Shown here piece after piece: positions 1-4,845 of a stretch of 26,116 nucleotides of DNA. The notes under the pieces are model-generated. The model saw only the letters and a program-made list of their open reading frames with translations. It ran no database searches and was not told the DNA's origin. Location: IMG/VR virus record IMGVR_UViG_3300009285_001158, positions 1-26,116 of that record. One strand, given 5' to 3'. Made by a program: the position numbers and the translations under genes. This DNA is from a virus. Positions within the stretch are counted from its first letter, which is position 1. Each line of letters opens with the position of its first letter.

Positions 1-189
1 ACTTCGACAACAGGGCACCAGGTTGGCAAGATCATTTCCGCCTCCCCGGTCTTTCGATATCAGATGGTCCACACAGAAGAAATCTCGCATGGGACCCGGA
101 CAATCTATTGCAGATTGAGGCGTCGTTTGTTTACCACAATACCAGCACCTACCATTTGTTTTTGCCCATACTTGTATCTTCGTCGCCAT
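1..189 (-). CDS. HNH endonuclease, partial (runs off left edge)
   Basis: The 63 visible codons start at an ATG at 187-189 and run off the window without a stop, so the C-terminus is missing. The start has an AAGGAG ribosome-binding site 8 bases upstream. The protein shows CWYC at residues 15-18, a DH pair at 41-42 and GGGNDLANLVPCC at 49-61. This is the zinc-ribbon plus HNH arrangement of phage and McrA-like HNH nucleases, which cut DNA with one metal ion. The terminal His/Asn of the motif would lie off the window. HNH proteins often assist terminase in packaging, but this gene is not beside the terminase genes here, so it may equally be a free-standing homing-type nuclease. The family call is firm; the role is open. 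Confidence 0.85.
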   Translation of the reverse strand, partial: MATKIQVWAKTNGRCWYCGKQTTPQSAIDCPGPMRDFFCVDHLISKDRGGGNDLANLVPCCRS

Positions 190-209
190 GCTCTTTGCTC
201 CTTTTCTGT

Positions 210-270
210 GTCACACCTCCCGTTCGAGGGCCTGGAGGGAAGGAGGTGTGACGGAGGACCCTCCAGGCCC
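210..270 (-). repeat. Two interlocking perfect inverted repeats (pseudoknot or alternative hairpins)
   Basis: GTCACACCTCC at 210-220 pairs with GGAGGTGTGAC at 242-252 (11 bp). GGGCCTGGAGGG at 228-239 pairs with CCCTCCAGGCCC at 259-270 (12 bp). The left arm of the second stem lies in the loop of the first, so the stems interlock. They lie between the HTH gene and the HNH gene, about 9 bases above the HNH ribosome-binding site on the minus-strand transcript. Connecting loops of 7, 2 and 6 bases are short for stems this long, so mutually exclusive hairpins seem more likely than a full pseudoknot. No U-tract follows either stem. Confidence 0.75.
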
Positions 271-313
271 CTCGGCCCGCCCACAGTTTGCCTATGAGCA
301 GGCCGAGAAATCC

Positions 314-523
314 CTACGAGTACAAAGCGTTTGAAAGATCCTTTCTCAAACGGATAGCTCGTTGGCCGATCGCCTGCTTCGTAATCCCGGCCGATTCGCC
401 AATCTCTTTCAGGGTTGCGCCCCTTGACAATCGCCAGAGAACAACGAGATCGAACGGATCCTGCTTGCTCAGCCATCGATCGAAATGGATTAGGCACAAC
501 ACTGCATCTTCAACGTTGCTCAC
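314..523 (-). CDS. Small helix-turn-helix DNA-binding protein
   Basis: This is a 69-residue protein starting with GTG at 521-523, with AGAGGTGA a few bases upstream. Residues 36-60 read as a helix-turn-helix of the sigma-factor region 4 / MarR type (ATLKEIGESAGITKQAIGQR, then a basic tail IRLRKDL). It is almost all DNA-binding domain, as expected for a phage repressor or activator of early genes. It lies downstream of a predicted terminator at 621-659, so its expression probably depends on readthrough or on a promoter in 524-620 that I cannot identify with confidence. The target is unknown; the TTGACA-rich left region is one candidate. Confidence 0.7.
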   Translation of the reverse strand: MSNVEDAVLCLIHFDRWLSKQDPFDLVVLWRLSRGATLKEIGESAGITKQAIGQRAIRLRKDLSNALYS

Positions 524-620
524 ATTTCACCTCTCTGCGGACCGTTCGGGAGGGGCGGTGTTAGGAGTATGAGACGCACGCCAGACGTCTCAGCAATCAC
601 CACCACTCCCGATCGGTCCA
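524..620. other. Short non-coding stretch with a small hairpin
   Basis: This lies between the HTH start and the terminator. It holds a 7-bp hairpin, TGAGACG at 570-576 pairing with CGTCTCA at 586-592, with a 9-base loop. No convincing -35/-10 pair for the HTH gene was seen on the minus strand. Confidence 0.35.
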
Positions 621-659
621 CAAAACAAAAGCCCCAGGGCTGGAGTGCCATCCTGGGGC
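621..659 (-). terminator. Rho-independent terminator
   Basis: GCCCCAGG at 631-638 pairs with CCTGGGGC at 652-659. An inner TGG/CCA pairing closes a tetraloop. On the minus strand the stem is followed at once by TTTTGTTTTG (630-621), a good U-tract. It ends transcripts coming from the right, including a short RNA from the promoter at 712-740, and separates the HTH gene from the two genes above it. Confidence 0.8.
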
Positions 660-705
660 GGGTACCAAATCTCTTGCGGTTAGGTTGTTGTAGGTTCTTT
701 TTACA
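621..705 (-). ncRNA. Predicted small RNA (about 85 nt) with own promoter and terminator
   Basis: A promoter with TTGACA and an extended -10 at 712-740 places a start near 705. A strong intrinsic terminator ends at 621. The space between holds no credible gene on the minus strand. The result would be a short RNA with an unstructured A-rich 5' half and a G+C-rich terminator stem. It could act as an antisense regulator. Alternatively it could be an attenuated leader for the HTH gene, whose start lies 98 bases beyond the terminator. Inference from sequence signals only. Confidence 0.45.
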
Positions 706-711
706 GCTCCT

Positions 712-740
712 AGTCTACCACAAAATCACATTACTGTCAA
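712..740 (-). promoter_or_regulatory. Sigma-70-type promoter, leftward
   Basis: On the minus strand TTGACA (740-735) is followed after exactly 17 bases by TAGACT (717-712). A TG dinucleotide one base above the -10 makes it an extended -10. The -35 is a perfect match and the -10 is 4 of 6. It points at the terminator at 621-659. Confidence 0.6.
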
Positions 741-748
741 GTTTTGGC

Positions 749-1087
749 CTACGTCAAACAGAAAATGAGGCTAGAATCTGTGATTATCCGGCGCTGGATA
801 AGTCTTGTTTGACATAAGCCGGACAAATTTGTCAAGAGGTCCTCGTCTACGACCTTCTTGAGGACATCAGGGAGCAGGGCACGGTTGGCTGGATCTGTTC
901 CTAGGCCTATCTTGGCCTGCGCTAGATCGCGGGAAGAAATGCTTCCGCGGAAGCATTTTGTGGACTTGTCTTGTCCTATTTCAAGTAGGGCAAGCATATG
1001 GCTAACCCACTGGTGCATGTGCCCGAAGAATGCCCCCACCTTCTCCTGTGTCCAGTCGTTGTCGGTCATTTTTCTAAAACTGTCCAT
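749..1087 (-). CDS. Hypothetical protein, 112 residues
   Basis: I do not recognise this gene. The first ATG (1085-1087) lies 4 bases after the TAG of the upstream gene; an in-frame ATG at 1069 is an alternative, and neither has a clear ribosome-binding site. The N-terminus (TDNDWTQEKVGAFFGHMHQWVSHML) looks helical and amphipathic. The middle is charged (LPDVLKKVVDEDLL) and the C-terminus is basic then hydrophobic. No motif points to an enzyme. The first six codons are one arm of a perfect palindrome. The palindrome GACAAATTTGTC lies inside the gene at 822-833. It probably shares the promoter at 1560-1588 with the winged-helix gene. Confidence 0.5.
   Translation of the reverse strand: MDSFRKMTDNDWTQEKVGAFFGHMHQWVSHMLALLEIGQDKSTKCFRGSISSRDLAQAKIGLGTDPANRALLPDVLKKVVDEDLLTNLSGLCQTRLIQRRIITDSSLIFCLT
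822..833. promoter_or_regulatory. 12-bp palindrome GACAAATTTGTC, possible operator
   Basis: This perfect palindrome sits inside the 749-1087 gene. With its flank, the minus strand reads TTGACAAATTTGTC. The same TTGACAAATTTG core occurs at the promoter near 1586-1597. Shared cores at a promoter and a nearby palindrome suggest a regulator-binding site. The regulator is unknown. Confidence 0.4.
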
Positions 1088-1111
1088 TAGGCTAATGGAC
1101 AGTTTTAGAAA
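1071..1111. repeat. Perfect 41-bp palindrome (20-bp arms, one-base centre)
   Basis: The arm at 1071-1090 is the exact reverse complement of 1092-1111, with a single G at 1091 between them. It spans the junction of two genes. One arm encodes the last residues (SKTVH, stop) of the winged-helix-like protein; the other encodes the first residues (MDSFRK) of the next protein. In RNA it would form a long hairpin covering the downstream start codon. It may come from template-switch repair or be a control element. Confidence 0.85.
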
Positions 1112-1538
1112 GCGAATTCAAAGAACGCATAGCATCGGCCCTTTTCCCCCTGGCGGTGCCGGTCTGCCCGCCGGCGATTAGCCGTATTGCATGGGACCGG
1201 CCAAAGTCTGTGAGGACGAGGTATTTCGTCCGCTCTCCACACGGATCCCGCAAGCGCATAACCAGCCCCCGCATCTCCAACGAACATGCGGCCCGAAGAG
1301 CTGTCCGAGGCTCGGAGCCCCAGAAGTGGGACCTCTTATTGAACAGCGGTCCGCCACCAAAGACACTACATCTCTGTCGCCAGAGGATCGCTGGGCCGTG
1401 TTCGGTATCGACAGCCCCCGGAGCATCGTGGAAGGAACTGGCCCCTTGACGCCAAGCATCGTCATCGATGATAGTCTCAAACGCCTGAACGAGAATCGCC
1501 TTCTGAACTCGACTGAGTTTCGCTAATGGATTTCGCAT
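1092..1538 (-). CDS. Winged-helix-like putative transcriptional regulator
   Basis: This is a 148-residue protein starting at an ATG with GGAGG 5 bases upstream, directly below a strong promoter (1560-1588). Residues 79-120 (TALRAACSLEMRGLVMRLR, a loop with CGERTKYLVLTDFGRSHAI) fit the recognition helix, wing and LTxxGR signature of winged-helix regulators. The first 75 residues are not recognisable. The C-terminus is basic. Its place next to an operator-like promoter suggests it controls the early region, possibly itself. The winged-helix reading rests on a short motif, so treat it as probable. Confidence 0.6.
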   Translation of the reverse strand: MRNPLAKLSRVQKAILVQAFETIIDDDAWRQGASSFHDAPGAVDTEHGPAILWRQRCSVFGGGPLFNKRSHFWGSEPRTALRAACSLEMRGLVMRLRDPCGERTKYLVLTDFGRSHAIRLIAGGQTGTARGKRADAMRSLNSLSKTVH

Positions 1539-1559
1539 GTACGCCTCCGATTCATCTAC

Positions 1560-1588
1560 ATCTTAGCACACCTCTTTGATTATGTCAA
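1560..1588 (-). promoter_or_regulatory. Strong sigma-70-type promoter for the left regulatory genes
   Basis: On the minus strand TTGACA (1588-1583) is separated by exactly 17 bases from TAAGAT (1565-1560). TG one base above the -10 makes it an extended -10. The ATG of the 1092-1538 gene lies 21 bases below the -10, giving a very short leader that still holds its GGAGG. Confidence 0.75.
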
Positions 1589-1597
1589 ATTTGTCAA
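1583..1597 (-). promoter_or_regulatory. Tandem TTGACA repeats at the -35, possible operator
   Basis: The minus strand reads TTGACAAATTTGACA: two direct copies 9 bases apart. The lower copy is the -35 of the promoter. The core TTGACAAATTTG recurs within the 749-1087 gene at 824-835, where it forms a palindrome. This fits a repressor or activator site overlapping the promoter. Confidence 0.45.
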
Positions 1598-1665
1598 AAC
1601 TCCCCAGGTTCAAATGTGGGATACTTGACGGGGGTAAAGCTCCAAGAGTCACTATTACGCATTTA

Positions 1666-1681
1666 TGTGATTTCCGTCACA
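1666..1681. promoter_or_regulatory. CRP/FNR-like site TGTGA-N6-TCACA
   Basis: TGTGA at 1666-1670 and TCACA at 1677-1681 with a 6-base spacer match the classical CRP consensus arms exactly. It lies about 80 bases above the leftward promoter. Whether the host has a CRP-family protein that reads it is unknown. Confidence 0.35.
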
Positions 1682-1732
1682 CCCGATTATGAGGCTGCTG
1701 CTTGACATCAGGCTATGCGAAACCGACAGGTC

Positions 1733-1746
1733 ACACGCTAGCGTGT
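1733..1746. promoter_or_regulatory. 14-bp perfect palindrome ACACGCTAGCGTGT
   Basis: This is a perfect two-fold symmetric site in the left intergenic region, flanked by TTGACA copies at 1702 and 1752. It is typical in size for a dimeric repressor operator. No second copy was noticed. Confidence 0.35.
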
Positions 1747-1843
1747 ATATCTTGACAGGCCCGTTTTGACATGGTTAGGTTCAGGGTAGCTAAGCTCCAG
1801 ACGAATTTCTAATACTTCCCGGCGTCGGCTATACGCTATCTGC

Positions 1844-2113
1844 CTAATACCCCCACCCGTCCAACCACGCTCGGATGGCCCCGCTGCGGCTTACAAGGTC
1901 CGTTCGTCCCATGGACTCGACGGCGATGACGGCGAGCACTATGGCTGGGTCAACTTCCGGCTCCGCTCGATATACGAGACGGACAAACGGCAGTACCTGG
2001 GCGACGACCCAACCCTGAACGGGGGCTCCGGCTATCACAAAAAGTGATAACCCTATCACCAAAAGAGATCGCCTGACGCGATCCCACAAGCATTTCGTTT
2101 GGGGGTCCCTCAC
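1844..2113 (-). CDS. Truncated lytic transglycosylase (SLT-like), membrane-anchored
   Basis: This is an 89-residue protein starting with GTG (2111-2113) directly after the TAG of the holin-like gene, so probably translationally coupled. Residues 14-32 form a basic-then-hydrophobic signal anchor. VDPAIVLAVIAVESMG followed by DLVSRSGAI matches the start of the SLT lysozyme domain, with the catalytic Glu in AVESMG and the conserved SRSGA loop. A normal SLT domain continues with GLMQ and another 80-100 residues; here it ends after 11 more (tail AWLDGWGY). The other frames below the break show no GLMQ-like continuation, so a single frameshift does not explain it. It is either a decayed endolysin or a short exported remnant. 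The lysis context comes from its neighbour. Confidence 0.6.
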   Translation of the reverse strand: MRDPQTKCLWDRVRRSLLVIGLSLFVIAGAPVQGWVVAQVLPFVRLVYRAEPEVDPAIVLAVIAVESMGRTDLVSRSGAIRAWLDGWGY

Positions 2114-2464
2114 CTAGAATAGCCCTACAATCCAGGTAAGAACGCTTGGAGTCTGTTCCAGGACCGTGTGGATTGTATAGAGGCCCAGGAGGAGGACCAC
2201 CCAGCTCGCCTTTTTCCCCATGATGCTCCAAAGGTGGGGCGATTTCTGGTGATTCGAGACCAGGCTAGTTAGATCGGCCATCGTTTTGGTAAGGTCCGAA
2301 ATGGCTTTCAGGTTTGCAGCAATGCCGACATTAGCCTGCTCAGTGTAGGCTTCGATGGTGGTTACACGATTCATTAGCCCCTTCTGGCCGTTTCCAAGGA
2401 GCATCGTTTCCAATCGCTCAACCGCATTCAAAACGAGGTCGGTCTTCTGTGAAGTTGGTGTCAT
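2114..2464 (-). CDS. Holin-like protein with coiled coil and C-terminal membrane segment
   Basis: The 116-residue protein starts at an ATG with GAGGA 6 bases upstream. Residues 8-75 look like a helical coiled coil (VERLETMLL, ANLKAISDLTKTMADLTSLVSN). Residues 85-116 form one or two hydrophobic segments (WVVLLLGLYTIHTVL, VLTWIVGLF). This resembles XhlA-type haemolysin/holin accessory proteins, which have a soluble coiled coil and a C-terminal membrane anchor. It follows the tail genes and precedes a transglycosylase-like gene, the usual place for a holin. The family is not certain; a tail-associated membrane protein is an alternative. Confidence 0.55.
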   Translation of the reverse strand: MTPTSQKTDLVLNAVERLETMLLGNGQKGLMNRVTTIEAYTEQANVGIAANLKAISDLTKTMADLTSLVSNHQKSPHLWSIMGKKASWVVLLLGLYTIHTVLEQTPSVLTWIVGLF

Positions 2465-2473
2465 GGTATGTCC

Positions 2474-3151
2474 TCAGCGTATCCAGATGACCTGATTGCC
2501 ACCACGGGCTGGGGCGAGTAGCCAAACTCGGGTAGCCCAATAACGCAGGTTGGTGGGGTCCCAGGCCCAGTTGAAGGCGTCGGTCCCACCCGTAACCGCG
2601 TCGTGGGCTAGGGCGGCATTCACAATCCCATCTTGCGACGTAGCACCTACCTGAACTTTGGTTTGCCCACTCTGGGCTGTGTTGGTGTTGTCCGTGACCT
2701 CGCCAACCGAAAAGAGTTCCATTGCATAATGGTCTGCGCTCACTGTCACCACGTTCTGACCCTGCGGCGGAGAGCTACGCCCGCCCGCCGTGTAGGTCAC
2801 CGAATATACGGGACCGTTCTGCCGGACATTCCTAAAGGTCATTGTCCAGAACAGAGGGTAGCGGGCACCTTCCCACTGAAACACCACATTGGCAGCGACT
2901 GTTCCCGGATTCACTACATACCATACACTCGTAGCACCGATACCTCCGCCGTTCCCCTGGTTCAACTCATAGTTGGTCATCGCCACACCATTGTAAGTGG
3001 AGAGGGTGGGGGTTAGGGCGGAGCCTGCGGTCAAAATCACGAACATGATCGTGGACCCGGCTCCCGGCGTGAAGGCGTAGGTGGCATTCGTGCCGGGATC
3101 GGCCCCCCGATTATTGACCTGAGAGTTGATATAGGAGATCGGACTTGTCAT
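2474..3151 (-). CDS. Tail-tip/fibre-like beta-rich structural protein
   Basis: The 225-residue protein starts at an ATG sharing a base with the TAA of the upstream gene (TAATG). It is rich in Thr, Ser, Gly, Asn and Val with regular beta-strand patterning and no charged enzyme-like motifs, consistent with one beta-sandwich. Similar single-sandwich proteins occur near the receptor-binding end of phage tail operons. It sits last in the tail block, before the lysis pair. The exact role (fibre, decoration or tip) cannot be told. Confidence 0.6.
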   Translation of the reverse strand: MTSPISYINSQVNNRGADPGTNATYAFTPGAGSTIMFVILTAGSALTPTLSTYNGVAMTNYELNQGNGGGIGATSVWYVVNPGTVAANVVFQWEGARYPLFWTMTFRNVRQNGPVYSVTYTAGGRSSPPQGQNVVTVSADHYAMELFSVGEVTDNTNTAQSGQTKVQVGATSQDGIVNAALAHDAVTGGTDAFNWAWDPTNLRYWATRVWLLAPARGGNQVIWIR

Positions 3152-3624
3152 TACGAACTCCGGTTCAACACAAAGTTCACGGTCGCCTTCGTAATCAAAT
3201 CACAATCATCCACGTTGAATAGAAGAAGCGATCCAGCGGCCAGCCCCGTCGTCCAAGATGACAGCGCATTGCTAGCATATTGCCCTGTAGTTGTGGAGGC
3301 AATAAGGGAGTTGTCCGACGTGCAAATCTCGTTGGAGGCGACGGGCGGGAAATCGCTGGCGGACGCAATGTACCACGGATGAATGGCTATCCGACAGTCA
3401 GATGCATACCCCCCGTCAAGGAAGATGAAGGCGTCGGAAATGTTACATTTGACGGGAATGGGAACGGTCATGATCGTCCCCGTAGTAATGACGGCCCCCG
3501 CCCCATCAAACACCACAGCAAAGGCAATGGTCGTTAGAGCATCAAAGTTGTCCCCAATGCCATTCCAATCATCGGCAGTGGCCATATATCCCGTCGCTCG
3601 GGTGGGCATCGTATCGTAAGCCAT
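3151..3624 (-). CDS. Putative tail fibre/tip protein
   Basis: The 157-residue protein starts at an ATG with GGAG 7 bases upstream. The N-terminus (ATADDWNGIGDNFDAL) matches a short helix often seen at the start of phage tail proteins. The rest is beta-rich: FDGAGAVITTGTIMTVPIPV, then a strand-rich body with FPPVASNEICTSD and SSWTTGLAAGSLLLFNVD. I recognise this pattern from uncharacterised proteins in phage tail modules, where it probably forms a trimeric fibre or tip knob. It lies between a small basic protein and another beta-rich tail protein. Confidence 0.6.
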   Translation of the reverse strand: MAYDTMPTRATGYMATADDWNGIGDNFDALTTIAFAVVFDGAGAVITTGTIMTVPIPVKCNISDAFIFLDGGYASDCRIAIHPWYIASASDFPPVASNEICTSDNSLIASTTTGQYASNALSSWTTGLAAGSLLLFNVDDCDLITKATVNFVLNRSS

Positions 3625-3625
3625 G

Positions 3626-3793
3626 TTATGCTCCTCTAGACTTCTTTTTCTTCAGTAGGGCCACCAAGTCATCCTCTGGTGATCCCATTTTAGGAATGCG
3701 GTTCTTGATTTTCTTTGGGGGCTTCTTGAGAAACTTGCCCAGAAGAATTGGCGTAAAAGACGGAGATAAACGATCGGACAGGTGTTTGGACAT
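3626..3793 (-). CDS. Small lysine-rich protein, 55 residues
   Basis: The ATG at 3791-3793 overlaps the TAA of the hub C-terminal ORF by one base (TAATG), and the stop lies one base before the next gene. This tight fit supports it as a real gene despite its size. The protein has 13 Lys and 4 Arg, including GKFLKKPPKKIKNRIPK at residues 19-35 and LLKKKKS near the end, giving a strong positive charge. No family is recognised. It may bind DNA or other virion proteins at the tail tip. Confidence 0.65.
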   Translation of the reverse strand: MSKHLSDRLSPSFTPILLGKFLKKPPKKIKNRIPKMGSPEDDLVALLKKKKSRGA

Positions 3794-4836
3794 TAGAGTG
3801 CCAACCTTGTCGTCTGACCCAGCTCTGAATAGCCGGGGATACCCAGCCGCCAGGCGATGGCCGACCCTTCCGTCTGTTTGACATACAAGGAAACCTCCAG
3901 GGTGTCCTTGTCCCGTGCCAGGCAGGCCAGCCCATTCACAAAGAAGGACTCGTTGACCCCAGTTTGGGCCTCCGCCAGGGTAATCAGGTCTCCGGGCTCC
4001 AGGGCAAGGGCCTGCTTGAACACGGTGCTGTTGGGATCAGCTATGAACTTCAGAACCTCAATACGGGTATCAGGAGCACTGACCCGAGAGATGAGCCAAT
4101 CCGCAAACAGGGTGGCGAAGGCCGGATCGGATTCATAGGCCATATCCCAGTCCAGGACGTTGAGCCCGTAGGTCCTACGAGAATCTGCGTCTGCCGAGAT
4201 GCTATCCACGGGCTGGTATCTCTTTATGCGCTTCCCCTTCAGTTGGAACTTCGTGATATAACATTTAGCCGTCGTCGGATTGTGAAAAGTGGCCCCAGTA
4301 CCGCTGGCCCCGATTGTCAGATCCAGTACCACCTTGTCGCCCGCCGAGCCCATGTCGTATATATTGAGGATGTCGGATGCGGGCAATACGACGTTCCAAA
4401 GTACCACGTGACCCATCTCGTGGTTTGCAGGACCCAGAGTTACCTCAAACGGATTGGGGACGGATGTAGGCCAGTCGCAAATGTCGCTGACCGTCGTAAT
4501 GTTGGTCCCATTCAGGTAGTAATGAACCTGGTTATCCGTGCTGCCCCACGTAACCGCCACATTCTGAAGGTTGGTGCTGAAGAAGTCTGTAGCCGTAATG
4601 GTCCCCGTGTTGCTGGATGTGCCATAGGAAATCACCAAGGCGTCCGGCTTGGCATTGTCGGCGGCGGGGATGTAGACATCCAGCGCGTAAATACCGTCCG
4701 AGCCGTACTCCGCCTTGACGTGGAAGAGGTTGTAGGGATAGGGTTCGACATTGTAGCGATCGGAACTGATGGGCTTCACCCACAGGGAGAGAGTTCCTTC
4801 CGCCCCACTGAAATCAGTCGTAAGTGGATTAGTCAT
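3793..4836 (-). CDS. Tail hub C-terminal part with LamG-like half domain (in frame with the upstream ORF)
   Basis: This 347-residue ORF begins at ATG 4834-4836, two codons after the TGA that ends the large hub ORF and in the same frame. Residues 1-161 look like the later strands of a LamG/concanavalin-like lectin fold (GTLSLWVKP at 14-22, VAVTWGSTDNQVHYYLNG at 93-110, MGHVVLWNVVLPASDI at 141-156). The earlier strands of that fold lie before the TGA. Residues 168-322 resemble the C-terminal domain of siphovirus tail hub proteins (FQLKGKRI, YGLNVLDWDMAY, LEPGDLITLAEAQ). GGTGAT lies 5 bases above the ATG, so separate initiation is possible; readthrough would give one chain of about 1,748 residues. 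Confidence 0.7.
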   Translation of the reverse strand: MTNPLTTDFSGAEGTLSLWVKPISSDRYNVEPYPYNLFHVKAEYGSDGIYALDVYIPAADNAKPDALVISYGTSSNTGTITATDFFSTNLQNVAVTWGSTDNQVHYYLNGTNITTVSDICDWPTSVPNPFEVTLGPANHEMGHVVLWNVVLPASDILNIYDMGSAGDKVVLDLTIGASGTGATFHNPTTAKCYITKFQLKGKRIKRYQPVDSISADADSRRTYGLNVLDWDMAYESDPAFATLFADWLISRVSAPDTRIEVLKFIADPNSTVFKQALALEPGDLITLAEAQTGVNESFFVNGLACLARDKDTLEVSLYVKQTEGSAIAWRLGIPGYSELGQTTRLAL

Positions 4837-4845
4837 GTCCCATCA
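4837..4845 (-). other. In-frame TGA between two halves of the hub (possible readthrough or reinitiation site)
   Basis: Codons on the minus strand are CGG TGA TGG GAC ATG, with TGA at 4843-4845. Both flanking ORFs are in one frame, and a LamG-like domain plus the hub fold continue across the stop. Other genes here use TGA as a normal stop, so it is not a general Trp codon. Options are programmed readthrough, reinitiation at the ATG two codons on, a recent nonsense mutation, or an assembly error. Confidence 0.7.

Larger units (their letters stand above)
1539..1843. other. Promoter-rich intergenic region, no gene
   Basis: This is a 305-base gap between the lysis pair and the left regulatory genes. 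It contains the leftward promoter at 1560-1588, a CRP-like site at 1666-1681, the palindrome ACACGCTAGCGTGT at 1733-1746, and three plus-strand TTGACA motifs (1702, 1752, 1766). None of the plus-strand TTGACA copies has a good -10 at the right distance and no rightward gene follows, so they look more like protein-binding sites than promoters. No intrinsic terminator for the late genes was found. Confidence 0.6.

Noticed and set aside
105-497. 130-codon minus-strand ORF at the left end
   Set aside because: It overlaps the HTH and HNH genes in another frame, crosses the interlocked repeats, and its translation is low-complexity and basic; a shadow frame.
520-651. 43-codon minus-strand ORF running through the terminator into the HTH start
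   Set aside because: It ends in a GTGA overlap with the HTH start, but its ATG lies in the terminator loop and has no ribosome-binding site. The hairpin and U-tract explain the region better.
1700-1800. Rightward promoters from the plus-strand TTGACA copies
   Set aside because: No acceptable -10 at 16-18 bases and no rightward gene follows; they are better seen as binding sites.
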